Of a DNA stretch of 64,000 nucleotides, positions 1 through 13,080 are shown piece after piece. Numbering within the stretch: position 1 is the stretch's first letter; the number at the start of each line of letters is the position of its first letter. The stretch lies in contig JAWZYV010013018.1 of assembly GCA_038373885.1 (NCBI GenBank), forward strand, positions 1 through 64,000, read 5' to 3'. The DNA is from Cheiracanthium punctorium (taxonomy: Eukaryota; Arthropoda; Arachnida; Araneae; Cheiracanthiidae). A program made the translations under genes and the position numbers. A model generated the notes under the pieces. It was not told the DNA's origin, ran no database searches, and saw only the letters and a list, made by a program, of their open reading frames with translations.

Positions 1-2376
1 ACATGCAGAAGTTTTTAAAAATTGTCATTGCATGAGTAATCCTGAAAAGTTAAAATTTCATTTTCAGCCATTTTAAAACCGTGCATTTTAGCGTTAATAA
101 CCCGGACGAAACCGAATGATTAAATTAAATTTGTATATATTTTAATAAACGGAATAATTGAAAATTGTACAAGTCGGGGCATACTTAACAGGTTAAACAT
201 AAATTTGGGCACGTAACCTAGTCTGTACATTAACAGGTGCTTGCTTTACTACATACATTTCTATAAATATTTTGGTTAAAAACTTATTAGTGGTCACTAA
301 CGTTTTTACAATAATTGTAACTTATCCCTTTGGATAAAAATTCGACATACTTTTTATTCAGTCTTATTCTGAAAACTTCCCCGGCTATTTTAAAAATATA
401 TTTGAAAGTATTTTTGAAGATCATGTTTTAGAGTTGCTTAGCTATATTTGTATAGTATTTCAGTATTGCATTATGTATGGAACCGTTAAGGTTAAAGCCA
501 AAAATTACTCGTTCCAGTGGATGTAAAATTACCTTCTAATTTATGTATTAATGTATTATGTTTTACCTGTTTATGTCCATTTAAAAAGCACCAAGGTAAC
601 TTAAATTTTTCAGTAATTTCCAAATTTTCGTAAATTGTGTTCTCGCACGAAATGGTTTTTAAAAATGTGTGTATGAAGTATCTTAATGTAAACATCAAAA
701 ATGTTTTCAAACATTTTTAAACTAGTTTTTGCAAGTCTTGCAACCACAGTAGTAAGGAAATGTAAACTTCCGAGCGGGATCATCCGTGGTTACACTGCAC
801 TTCAAAGTGTTACAGTAACCTGCGCCCCCTGCTAGGTTTTTAAGTTTCAAAATTAACACTGCCAAAGAGCCCAGAATACAGCATCTCAAATCTTGCTTCT
901 AGTTCAACAAAAATGCAGCATATCATTCTGTTAAATGCATTTCAAAATTATACATAACCGGTACGACTCCCTACTAAACCGGGCAATCAGCACAAACGAC
1001 AGCAGCAGTCGGACATGTGTACCTGCTTCCTCACTCCTTCAGTCCGAGCAACGTCTTTTAGGCTTTCATCAAGGAAATCCTAATTTGCGTATGCTGCACT
1101 CTTGTTGCCAGAGCTGAACAACCATTTAGGAAAGATGGAGACTCGGTGCCATATCTCCTTTTATATCAACATAATATTTTTGCGGAGGAAGAGGGTAGGG
1201 TAAATTAGTAAAATTTTACGGAGCATGGCAAAACGGGAAATCTCAATTCATTTTATTCAACATAGTATTCATAAGTTATGCAAAATTTAGGCTTTCTTAA
1301 ATGAAGCTGTTAACGTTGATTTGAAAGAACTTGTCTGTACGTTCGGAAAGATTGAAAGACGTAAATTTCGTAAAACTGCCTGCTATGTTTCGATTTAGTT
1401 TTCTTTTAATCATAAACTATGTGGCGGATAAATGCGGATTTGTGTACTTTAACGGATTATCAGTTGAAAAAATTTTTAGATGTACTAGTAACCATTGTTA
1501 AAGCACTTTAAATATTTCTACAAACATAAATTACGTGTGCAAATTTTCTTGAAATTCATTATAAATTTGTGTACTTTATCGAGGGTTAGTGATGTTGAAT
1601 TCAGAAAGCTAACTGGAAAGTTTCTTTTTTATAATAAAAAAAACCTTGGCAAATTATTGAGTTGCAATTAAATTTATTCAAAGGTTACATTAGATTTAGT
1701 ATATGGTGTAGTCTGTTTAAAGATGACTTGTTCGAAGGGGAGGGTCGTTTATGGTTTCCAAAACTATTGAAATTTTAAATGACAAAATCTTAAATACCTG
1801 CGTCTAAAGGGTTCTACACCAGTAGAGAACTGAAAGTTTCTACAAGCGAGTGTTAGTTCTAATTGGCAAGTCATCGGTCCGGAGTAAACGTTAGTTAGCT
1901 TTTAACAAAAAATATTTCTAACAAATTTGCAGCAAACCTAAATTTTGAGTAAAAAGCTCTAATATTATGCTGTAAAGATTTAGAAAGTGAAACGCGCTTT
2001 TCACAAGGCATTTCATGCACATTTCTTTTAAACGGAAAATGGTTGGATGAATCTGATGCACAGCGAAATCATTCACGAAATAAGTACACTTAAGAATGCA
2101 AAATCAATCTGAAAGTAAACAATGCTGTTTAGTTTTTCACTCATTCTAAAATTTAATTTATAGCAATATCACACTTAAAGCCATATTTCAATCCATTCTG
2201 CCATGTTTAGGTGAAATTAGTCGACACTATTCTAGTAAATTTAAGAAAATAGTTACTAAGGTAAACAAAACTAAATTACTATTATTCCAAGCTATATCTG
2301 TTACTTTAGTAAAATAATTTTCACGAGTCTAATAGTTCAGATCAGTATTCGAACGCGTAATTTTCGCTATTTTACT

Positions 2377-2722
2377 GTATGGCAATATCGTAATTTTAAT
2401 TAAAAAAAGCATCGTGCAGGAAAGTACTACTGTATTACGACTAAATTTGGCCCACCCATCTAAAAATTTAATGTTACTTCTAAAAGGACGAAATATTTCA
2501 AGCATGGTACCTGTATTGGCGCCTACAAAAATTGATTTGTGCAGGTCCATGGTTCTAATATTTCTCCCAGAACCCTTTAAATCTGCATTGATAAGTGGAA
2601 TTTGGTTAATCTAAATACTCAAACAAATCGAAAATTATTGGAAATCTAAAAGGTGAAAGGAAAACTCCTATATTTTGCTTAAAAATACAGCGGTATTTAT
2701 CGGTTTCGTACTCTAAGGAAGC
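2377..2722 (+). repeat. Conserved module, copy 1
   Basis: This is the first of five same-strand copies of a module of about 350 bp. The core at 2487-2575 has the dyad GAAATATTTC, then CTGTATTGGCGCCTACAAAA with palindromic GGCGCC, then TTTGTGCAGG, CCATGG, and a short hairpin GGTTCT/AGAACC with a 12-nt loop. The module ends at CTCTAAGGAAG. It pairs with copy 4 in copy B. It has no ORF of note and no match to a TE protein. It could be a regulatory element, a repeated domain of a non-coding RNA, or an old interspersed repeat. Confidence 0.75.
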
Positions 2723-2766
2723 GAAAAATGAGATCGTATACTGGTCTGAACGATTGGACTCATTAA

Positions 2767-3027
2767 CCAATTTGTGTCCAGATATTGCTGAGACTTTGAC
2801 ATTTTTGCCAATACCAGCAATAAGTATTTATCAATTTGTTGAACAAGGGATGATTTCTTTTAAAATTACGTATAACAAAAAAAATTGGACTTCAAATCTT
2901 ACTAGTTCATGTTATAATAGATTCTGGAGTTCAGGTTCAATACTCGTGAATAAAGGCCAGGCAAAATAACGTTTTCGACTGATGGCGAAAATGCTGTCCC
3001 AAAAAAGGGACACTAAGCATATATGGG
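2767..3027. mobile_element. piggyBac-type MITE with TTAA target site duplication
   Basis: This 261-bp insertion is flanked by TTAA at 2763-2766 and 3028-3031. The matching place in copy B (near 20040) reads CATTAAAAATG with a single TTAA, which is the empty site. The ends begin CCAATTTGTGTCC and, on the other strand, CCCATATATGCTTAGTGTCC, sharing CC..AT and GTGTCC. A subterminal dyad GTCCC/GGGAC with a six-A loop sits near 2996-3011. It has no transposase, so it is non-autonomous. The TTAA specificity points to piggyBac-like transposition. Confidence 0.72.
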
Positions 3028-3349
3028 TTAAAAATGGAATACAAGCGATTAAAGTAATGGATATAGATAAAAATAATTAAAATAGTTAATAAGCAACGTA
3101 CAAGTTAATCTTTCTCAATTTGAGACTTCCATTTCGTTGATTTGAAGTGAAATTCAAAATGTATTGAAATAGTGCTTTAAGTATGGGAGGCTGTTTTTAA
3201 AATGAATTTTCGGACAAGATTGGAAAATATTGACAGTATTGTTTACTTGCAGATTAATTTTGCAATCTTTAGTGTACTTTCTATTTATGATTTTACTGTG
3301 CAATATTTATAGAAAAATAAATTTCACTCTTTAAAAATGTTAATTTAAA

Positions 3350-4440
3350 ACATCAATTTTGTGAAAAGAAATTTAACTTCTATTTAAATGTATTCATTCT
3401 GGAAGAGTTTTTAAATTTAAATGTGCAGAAGTGACGCGGCTGTATTAAATTCGTAGAGTCCCCACCATCCGCTAGGGATATAAGATTAACATGGTAGAAA
3501 AATGAAATGAGAATGGCCCGCGTTCGACCCCACCGAGCGGCTGTCGATCTAACGGGTTGGCGTTCGGTCGGTTTTCTTCAGATCAAACTTGAATACGCGT
3601 TAGAACCCTTTAAAAGGCCTCGGACCAAGGCTCTTCCTCGAAAGATTATTCTCGTGCAGGATTGTAATATCGGAAAACATGAGCACGAAGTCGTACGAAT
3701 GTTTAATGATAGTGTAAGTCTTCATGCTATTTCTAACATGCTCCCAACAGTAAGTCTTCTCTAAAAGAAATCTGCACATGCCAGCATTCTATATCCAATA
3801 ATTTTAAAAACATTTTTTTACGGTTTAAACTTTAAAAGGAATGGTTGCATCCAGTTAGAGGTTGAGAAGTAACGCAGTCATTATTTTAAAAATAACTAAA
3901 TTAAAAAGAACATAAAAGATCAGAAGTTTCTCGCTCGTATTTTTTAATTACAAAACATGCATATCAACCCTTAGAGAGCGCAATATTCTTTCTGTAAAAT
4001 TTTTCGCGCCTTGAAGTAATGAGTCTTTAACCTGGTTCCCAGGGTTGCGCTCAATAAGTTAAAAGTAAATTCGGTAATCTGGAATGTATAAGTATTTTCT
4101 GCGTATAAAATGTTTAAAAGTGCTTTAACAATGTTGGATTGCTGTTTACTGAACAACTGTATTACTGCAAAGAATCTTAAGAATTGGCCGTCATATTTTT
4201 TTTTTTTGGGGGGGGGGGGATTTATTCAGTATTTCTGTGGTTAGTTGAAACATACAAAACCTATGCAATATTAATTTTAATGTCTAATATTTGCTACGAA
4301 TACGGTCTGATTTCGACAACCTTCATAAATGACACAACAGCTCGCTTAAGCGGTCACCATTTTGCACAAAATTTGTTTAAATTTTTACCAAAGACATATT
4401 AAGTGATTCGACCTCGGTTTAAAAGAATTATGATCCAAAA
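3350..4440. other. Copy A-specific stretch with a GC-richer island
   Basis: The A/B offset falls by about 1.08 kb across this interval, so copy A holds sequence that copy B lacks, by insertion in A or deletion in B. It contains a GC-richer island at about 3500-3740 with an 85-codon ORF (3507-3764, +) that I do not recognise. A G run lies at 4208-4219. Clear terminal repeats or target duplications are not visible. It may be a decayed element or an ancestral part lost from B. Confidence 0.45.
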
Positions 4441-6221
4441 AGAACGTATTGTAATTAAGATATTTTCATGAACTGAAGTTTAAACTCTAATCAACTTCAA
4501 TCTATATTTAAATTAACCATTAAAACTTTAAAATCGATTTATTTTAATACTCCCTATACAACACTAATGTTAAAATGTTCATTGACATACATATTTTTTA
4601 AACTAACATTAAAAATGTGACTCTTATGTTTAGTAGTTACTTGCTTAAATATCATTTACGCAATTTTATTTTTTCTCCGAAACGTTACTTTGCTCTCGAT
4701 GTTAGTTATTTCTTTAATCAACGTGTCTGAGCAGTTTGCCAAAGCATAGAGCCAGAGCTGCTAAAAATACTTGGACATATTGGACAAAAAGATAATTCCT
4801 TTCTATTTCATGAGAATTTTACTTTTACGACTTGCTTTCAAATATCTATGTAAATTGGGCAATAGTTTCACATTTAATAGGTTAAATCACCAATTTGTAC
4901 AGTTAACGTATTCTGTGAAATTGTCACAGGTGCGCACGTTTCTAGATATTTCTACATATCGCATTAATTAAAAGCTTTATACAAAAGTAGATGCAGTACG
5001 GGTAAGCTTACAAAGATGGACATAGACAGGTTCTATTGTAAATTTTACTCATGAAGATTTTTATCTGTTTCGTTAGAGAAATTGAGCTTCTATGGTCATA
5101 TTTTGAAAATCTGATGGTCTAATGTTGTAAAGTGAAATTACTTGACTGATTTGGTATCGTAATGCAGTTCATTTGCATTAAAAGTAAATATAATGTAGGC
5201 ATTAATCTTGTAATAAGCTATACTGTACTCGCAAATGCTCATGGAAACCAAATGCTCCATGCTTTTCTCAAATGTAAAAGCATAAAGGTGTTTAATTTGG
5301 AAAATTACTGTAAAATTTATTTGAAATGGTTTAGAATGATCTCGCACGATATGTGTAATAAAGTGTAAAGTAACTTGAAGGAATATATTGCTGAATGCTT
5401 TCGAAAGTTCTTTAACTAGTACGCTGTCATTGAATAGAATAAAATTGTACTGTAAGTTGAAATGTGAAGAAACCTTTTCGGAAAGTGAAGTTTAGTGTTT
5501 TACATTCTGCTCAAGGTTTCAGTATCGATATATTTTTTTGATTAGTTCTATTTAATCAAGAGACCTCAACCCATATCCGTCCTTTAAACCCTATATCGAA
5601 CTTTATTTTTACTAATCGGTAACAACTCGCCCTCTTTAAATCTGCAGACCGCTTTGGGTTGAATCGTGTTGGTTTTTGACCTTCTTGAATGATAGTCTTC
5701 TGCTTCGTGCTTCCTTTGGCGAACCTTGAGCCTTACAACCCGAAACGACCGATCTAGCAAACATTTGAAGAGGAAGTTGCTCTTTGAATATGTTAGAAAT
5801 ACAATGAAGATTCCTACACTCAGCTTGAAAAATCTTAATACAGATCATAGTAGTAAGCTGGATTCATGGTTGGAAAGCATCCGACATGAATCCATTTGAA
5901 CCGAAAAATATCTTAACGGAAACTCCGCTTACGTTTGCTAAATTAGTCGGCAACAAAATGAGATTTCTAAATTTTAGTTTCCCTTAGTATCTCTAAATCG
6001 TGTTTGAAACTGATTTAGAGTTCCGCATCTTAAAAGGAAACTTCGGCTTAACAAATCTCAAGTTTAATATGTAACTAATTTAAATTTTTAAAAAGTCCTA
6101 CGTTCTCAATTTTTTAAGTTAATGAAAGTTGGCTATATGATGTTTTCTTAAAATTTTCATGCAAGCTGAAATTGCTTCACGGTATCGCACTCGCCTTTAA
6201 AATTGGGGAGGGTGCCTTCCT

Positions 6222-6588
6222 TAGGGCATGAAAAGGATATCCAAGTTTTAAACTGGAAGCATTATACAGGGATATCTTAGTTTATTGGACTGTATTTGAC
6301 TATGCCTCGTCCTAAGAATTGCTTTGATATATTTCATCGAAAGTGAAGAAATATTTCAATTATGGAGCCTGTATTGGGCCCTATAAAAATATATTTGTGC
6401 AGGTACCATGGTTCTAATATTTCTTCTAGAACCCACCATTTAAATTAAATAGGGTTTAGCAGGTTCTGCATCTTGGTTATTGATAGCCTTTAAAAAATTT
6501 TAAAAGAGCAAATAGATATAAGAAATTTTTCCTGTATATTGCTTAGTTTAGAAAATGCAACGGCATTTTCTTCATACGCTAAGGAAGT
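6222..6588 (+). repeat. Conserved module, copy 2
   Basis: The module runs from GCATGAAAAGGATATCC to CATACGCTAAGGAAG. The core at 6348-6434 has GAAATATTTC, GAGCCTGTATTGGGCCCTA with palindromic GGGCCC, TTTGTGCAGG, CCATGG and a hairpin with arms GGTTCTA/TAGAACC. It starts 3845 bp after copy 1 and pairs with copy 5 in copy B. No coding potential is seen. Confidence 0.75.
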
Positions 6589-9500
6589 AGAAACGCCATG
6601 CAGAAAGTTAAGTGAAAAGCGTATATTCGGGAAGCGTATTGTGATAAGTTAATACTACGACTTTAGTACAGTTAGATTTTTCAAGCTGAGTGTAGAACTC
6701 TCTTACTGTATTTCTAACATGCTCCCGACAGCAAATCTGTTAGCAACTCAACAGTGACGATGTATATACGGAGCTTTCGAGCTATTATCAAAGCATAGCA
6801 TACAAATTACTTTGTAGGCTTTAAAGCTTATTTACGCACATTCTTCCAGTAAAAATAGAAGAAAAAAAGCTACAGGCTATTTTTAAAAACCTTTCTGGCA
6901 AAGAACAGCTAAGTTAATGATTAAGACGCGAGAAACTAGCGAAAGACTTAAATTGCACTTTTGTAAGACACTGTCTCTTTAAATAAATTTTTTCACCTTT
7001 AATGCAATGCAGCAAAATGTTCTAGTGTGTTCCTTTGTTGCACACTATAGCTCTCAAAATTAAATTCCGTATCGGGCAGCACAAATTCTCAATACGCTGT
7101 TGGCGTTTCTGAACCGTTGTGCTGATCGGTGTTAAGTGTGTGTGGAATAAACTTCATATGCTGCAAATACATCGTTCAAACTAAAGTAATTTAACGATGT
7201 TAATATTTGCAAAGTCTTGATGCGACTGAAATTTCGGATTACCAAGTATATATAACGGAAGTAAGCATGATTCTGGCTGTACTCGTCGTGGATTTGCTTT
7301 GCTCTTTTAGGAACTCTGAAAGAGCTTTAGTATTAAATGCCAAACATTGTTTTACTGTAACCAGTAAAGTTCACTTGGTGTAAGAGAGGTATAGTTAGTT
7401 TTTATGTTCATAAATGTCTAATGATCATAGGCTCAATTTTTAAATGAGCGGATTTTAAAACTGTTATTTAGAAGTGGCCAAGGCTCCTTTGTTAATTTTT
7501 AAGATTTATTTTCATGGTTTCTATATGTAAATTAACAACTTGTCTAATCCCGCATAAATTTTATTGTCCTATTTAGTGCGAGTACTTTTAAAGCAACATG
7601 GTACTAAAACAATCTCAGCATGCGACTTAATCAAATGTGGTTGTTTCAGTAAATTAGGTTTTTCGGAAATCTGTCTTTTGTAAAATCGCGATTCTGAAAA
7701 CATCTACTGCAAATTTAATGCAGAAATTCGATTTTATTTCTGACGGCGATTTTAAATTTAGGACACACAATAGAAATAGTCCCATATGTATTTTGTAAAA
7801 TAAATTGCGGTTGTGCGGGTAGGGCTTTGGCTTCAACTTAGTTATTTGTTTTCACAGCAAAATGCGAAAGTTCAATTAAGATACTTCATATGCACAGACT
7901 TTTAAAGAAAACGTTAGTGTGCTGACATAATGTAGGCATGGCACCAGTTGTCATAACTGAAGTGTTCCCCAAACCCCTTGAAATTAGCAAGTTCAGTAAA
8001 AGTAATCGGTAATGTGACTAAATTTTGCCCAGTTCTTAAGGAGCATTTGAAAATGCTTATGTAACTTTACTTTTAATGTCTCGATGTTTTTAAGAACATT
8101 TGGATTCCAATATTTTAGAATTGCATGACTTAAAAAAATATCTTAAAACATCCAAGCTTATACATTTGTATATTAACTTACACAAATTGCCTGTCAATAT
8201 TAAGATTTTCTCACCTTTTGGGAGTTAACAAAAATTGAAGGAAACTCTAAATTAACCACTCATCTAATCTGACTGTATTTCATTCGATTCAGTTGCTCAG
8301 ATTGAATACGTATTTCTGTTTAGGACGTGAATGAATTTCTAATTTAGTAAAGAGACGGAACATTTATTTCGATACATAGGATCTAGTTGGAATAATTACT
8401 GGTGTTTTGAAAAAGAATTTGTATTAAAGATGCTTTGTCGAAATGGCACTGCTTAGGTTCTACGTATACCTTACGCATTAATCTTCATGGATATGTGTAG
8501 TTACGTAAATTAGTTTTCGTGCAAGTATTGCACAAAATACAAATATTTGATTTTTACTGTTTAACTCGAATGCAATAGTGGTAAATTCCATATTTTAAAT
8601 ATCTACAGGCATAATTTTTCAGTTTAGTGCAAAATTTGCGTATATTAAAGATTTAATTTCTACGCATGTCTACCAATATTTAACAATCTGGGTGTCTATA
8701 ATTTTTTAAATATAACTTGAGATTAAAGTACTCGATTATAAATGTGTGTATGATTTTAGTATTTAAATTTTGTGCAAATTTTTTTTCCGACCTGCTATTT
8801 CATATTAAGTTCATCTTCGCTATGAAAAGTTGAACGCTTCGAATTTTGCTTGTAAATTGTGAATTTCTGTGTCATACGTTTTGATTAAGTATATTGCTTA
8901 TTCTATTAGTGTGTTCTTTTTGAACTTAACCTGTTTGTTCAAATTTGTAAACATAACAGTTTAGCTTTCGTGAAATTGTATTAATTACCTCGCTTGAAAT
9001 GTACAAAAATTAGAATACGTACAGTACTTCAGAGTATGTGAAATTGAAGTTTCATGAACATGAAATAAAATAATTATACAAAATAAGTATTGTCTTCTAT
9101 GTTAAAATTACTATTGTGTGCTAAAACAGTGTTTAAATTCGAAAGTTTTCAGATTGCGACGCCCAAATTAAAGTACGAAGCGCTGAACGCAAGAAGAGTT
9201 TTCAAGAAATTATTGCGTATTCCTACCTGTTGACAAGTTACTACCTTTCTCAATTTTAATTTAGACCTCCAACTCTCGCCATTAGATAAACCACATACAG
9301 GGATCAGTCTTATTTTAATTCTAAACGAAACTTTGTTTTACTATTCTTAAATGACGTTGCAGTTTAGAATTTGCAGAATCCCAATTTTGTTTCTCCACAT
9401 TTCGAGCAATTTGTCTAATGAGTCTACAAATTTACGAAAGGGAAAATTTTTAGAAAAAACGTAGAGCTCCTTTTGTTCATAGATCTTTTCTTGTTGCTCA

Positions 9501-10049
9501 GATTTTTGAGGATTCTGGTAGCCTTACTGGCGAGTTTTTATCCCTGTAAAAATAATTCAAACAATACTAGTCCAATAGAGCGCGACTGGCCATTCAAATT
9601 TCTATTAACTATCCAAAATCTATTGCACGATTTGCAAACAAGTCTTCTGATTTTAGAAAATTTTACTTAGAAAAGATTTGAAACTTTCCTTGGTGATTTT
9701 CTTTCAGTATTGGCTAAATTCTGAATTTTTGACAAATTTTGACTACATTGCGACAATGTATTGCGCTTTCAGTGTTTCAGGCTGACTTTAATATTTCGTA
9801 GTACACTATTTATTTCCTGGAAAGACTGATTTAGCGGCATGGATTAAATGTACTAACTAGTAAGAAAGGTTAATGGAAGAGGATACACGCTTTTTGTCTC
9901 GTGTAGCGTTAATTGTATTATAGCTTGCAAGGAAGTCTGCAATCCTTATTGCATTTTAATGTCCCACAAAATTCCATTAGAAGGGATTTATTAAAATATT
10001 TTTAACGAAGTATTTTAACTGTTGTGGAACATTCAAAGCAGGTTTAAGT

Positions 10050-12590
10050 TTTCAAAATTATGTATTGGAAGCATTGCATAACATCCAAGAAGTTCAGGAA
10101 ACTTATTTGTTTAATACTGTACTCGGCAAGAAATTCACAGCCTATATTTTAGTAATCTTTCATACAAATGAGGCATAATAGCATGAGGCTTATTTTGCGT
10201 TGGATACAGAGTAAATTATACTCGCAAATGATGTAACAAAAGTAAATATAGTGAAATATATTTTACAAGTATTGCACCTTAAACTGACTGACCATGGACC
10301 CTTTATGCAATTTTAAGTTGCTTTAAAAAAAAAAAAAACGATGATCTTATATAGATTAATTCGGTACTTGATCATCATTTATTAAAAATTTTAATACATA
10401 TTCTTTTAAAATCATACATTGACCAAATATTCGGAGAGCAATGAAGTGTACCACGCATATTGGGACACGTACAAATGTTACTTCAATAAGAATTTGGAGA
10501 TGTATTAATTTATAGCACTGCTCAAAAGCAAATAAACCAATCGTTTAAAATTTAGCAAATAAGTGAGGTCAAGCTTAAACTATTTAGGGGCACGACTTTC
10601 CTATAATTTCCTTGGGATTTTCCCCCCCCCATTCAAATTTTAGCCTGAAGTCACTTTTAATCATCCCTCTCATTTTTATGGAGTTTAGTCCGATTGTAAA
10701 CATTGAAATATCAGTTGAATATGAAGTACGTAGCCTGCAAATTACTAGACATATTTTTCTAAGTGGAAGATGAATGGCAAAAGTTTTGGGCCATTATGAA
10801 AGATTTTTCAAAAATCGATGCATGAACATGTTTTATTTGCACTAGCAGTATTCAACGAACTTTTGCTTTTCTTACTGCGCGATAAAGAAACCTGAAGATA
10901 TCGCTACAGAGTGTGGCGAGTTTTTCAGGATATCTAGTGTTCCGTTTACATAGATGAAAATTTCGCGATAGTTTCACTGAAACTGGTACAAAATTCTAAA
11001 ACCAATAAAAGCAGAGCTAGTGTGTCTAACGGCGGTGCGGTATATTTCGGATTTTATGTGGAAATTGGTTACTTTAACCTTCACTGCCTGATTTAATTCC
11101 AAAATGAAACAAACTCGGGAATGTCTGGCTTGCATTCAACCTCAGAAAGCGTTGAAAGTTAAGACATTAATGTTATAGTTTGATGTAGAATTAATAAGTG
11201 GTGTATGAGGGCACTTCGTTAAATATCATGCTTGATACTTAGTGTAAATAAAATGTATAGTTTGTGATACACTGCTTTGAACAATGCAATTTGAATTGCT
11301 AAACAATTGGATTTGATATGGGCATTTTTGTCTTTAGTTGCAAGTGTGCTATTTGAAGTGTCTTCGTGTACACTTATATACCTAGCACAGACTTCTATTC
11401 CTAAGAGACCGATTAATCCGGCTAATGTTATATAATTTGTAAAATGTTTTTTGTTTTTCCACCACATCCATAAGCTAATCAGTTAGTTGTGATTTATCTG
11501 CTGGGATTGCTTTACTTAGTTTGTACTTGACTTCCATTTAAAGCAATAACAAACTCTGAACAAAATCAATTTTATGTTCATGAGAATCGTTAATTTTAAC
11601 TAAACTTGTAGTAACGATAGGAAATAGGATTTGTTCCTACTTTTAATTATTGGACGGATATATTTCTGAACACTTTTTTTTCTATCAATGTTAACCCTTG
11701 ACAGATCAACGTTTCCAATTGGGAACATCAAATTAAATTTTATCAATACGGACTTTTAGAAATTACCAGATATAGTTGAAGATGACTTTAATTTTTTGCC
11801 GACTTTGCATCTATATTATTAGTGGGGAAACTAGATAAAAAAAATCAACATAGCCATTTTCATAAACTTCTAAGCAGCCATCTTGATGCACCACCCTCCC
11901 CCTTCAAACTTAATCTTTCATTTGAAGATTTACATTATGTTATAAATTCGTAGATACTTCACTGAACTTTATTAAGGTACCCATAAAATCGTAGTCAAGG
12001 TATAGCCCCAAATAGTTTAGTCAGAAATGACCAATGTTTCAAACTGGGAACAAAGTGAATATTGGTAGAATTATTTCCGTATTTAAATGGCCAATAGCCT
12101 TTAAGTAACTCATTAGAAGGCAAAATTTGCAAAAAGTCCAATTTAAAATATGCCTGGATCTGAATAAGATATGCAAAAGGTTAACTTTCTTTTGAATCAT
12201 TTGTTTTTTCGACAAATAAAACTTTCAAGAAAAACAAAGACATGTTTGCATGATTTTTTCAAAAAATGATAAATTAGTTAGGTAACAAATTGATACTTCG
12301 GTTTTTGATATAACACAATTTGCTTTTTCCATTAAATTTTTCATCTGAGCTCACCCTCCAAAAAAAAATTGTTTTTCAACGTTACTGATATTAATTGAAA
12401 CGATATATTCATCTAATTGAGTTTTCGCCAAAGAGTAACCCAATTCGTAATTCGGTCATGAGAAAGCCAAAAAATTTAAAAACAGAACGTGCACAAATCG
12501 ATACTCTGCAAGAAAAGTAACTCATGACTCGCAGAAATGAAAAGCTCAAGTACTACAGCAAAATAGCAATGTGAAATAAATTAGGTGCCT
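10050..12590. other. AT-rich non-coding spacer between A and B
   Basis: I see no gene here. The stretch holds a poly-A run at about 10324-10338, a C run at 10622-10630 and the candidate TTAA element at 11691-12184. The ORFs are short and unrecognisable, including 82 codons on the minus strand at 11219-11467. Confidence 0.5.
11691..12184. mobile_element. Candidate TTAA-flanked MITE (piggyBac-like)
   Basis: TTAA is present at 11691-11694 and 12181-12184. The left end reads CCCTTGACAG and the right end, on the minus strand, CCTTTTGCAT, a weak inverted match. Inside are dyad-like motifs: GTTTCC AATT GGGAAC near the left end and a related GTTTCAAACTGGGAAC near 12036. The arrangement copies other TTAA elements of the window, but no empty site is available to test it. 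Confidence 0.35.
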
Positions 12591-12649
12591 TTCGCCAGCC
12601 TCCTACCAAAACCGATTTCGATGAAAATGTTTCTAATCCTTTGAACCTC

Positions 12650-13080
12650 GTTTGAACAAGCAAACTTTTCGTTTGCACCTCATTGGTTTCTTCACAATAA
12701 GCGATGCTGCTTGCGAGTGTGTGTGTGTGGGGGGGGGGGGCTGGCGAAACGGTACCCCCCCCACGAACGAATTTTTAAAAACGAACGGTGCTAATCATAT
12801 GTACAGACAAAATTTTCGTTTGTACTTCACTGGTAGTTAAACTATAAGCGTATCCTTGTGGGGGGGGAGAGCTGAAGAAACGGTAGCCCCCCCCCGAATT
12901 TTCAAAAAATAAACGGTGCCAATCGTTTGTACCAGCAAAATTTTCATTTGTACCTCACTGGTAGTTTAACTGTAAGTGTTTACGAAACGCTGCCCCCACC
13001 CCACCAACGAATTTTCGAAAATGGACGGTGCCAGTCGTTTAGACTTCGTTTGTAATAGCAAAATTTCCGTAGCAAAAATT
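12650..13080. repeat. Tandem repeat, about 130-150 bp units with G-run/C-run hairpins
   Basis: About three units begin near 12662, 12808 and 12936 with (T/A)TTTTC(G/A)TTTG(C/T)AC(C/T)TCA. Each of the first two has a run of G (12729-12740; 12861-12867), a short spacer containing GAAACGGTA, then a run of C, so each can form a strong hairpin. The third unit has lost the G run. Confidence 0.7.

Larger units (their letters stand above)
1..10050 (+). repeat. Large segmental duplication, copy A (non-coding)
   Basis: The stretch aligns by eye, in order and on the same strand, with 17500-26930. Matching anchors include ACTTAACAGGTTAAACATAA at 184 and 17700, the module cores at 2487 and 19783 and at 6348 and 22941, and the TTAATG(T/C)(C/T)CCACAAAATTC segment near 9957 and 26803. 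The offset drifts between about 15.9 and 17.5 kb because each copy has its own indels. No long ORF, RNA gene or recognisable exon is seen; short ORFs are at chance level for AT-rich DNA. The window starts inside this copy, so the left boundary is not visible. The right limit near 10050 is approximate. Apart from the entries listed separately, I see only AT-rich sequence here. Confidence 0.72.

Noticed and set aside
4208..4219. Poly-G run as a quadruplex element
   Set aside because: A single run is not enough, and homopolymer length in assemblies is unreliable.
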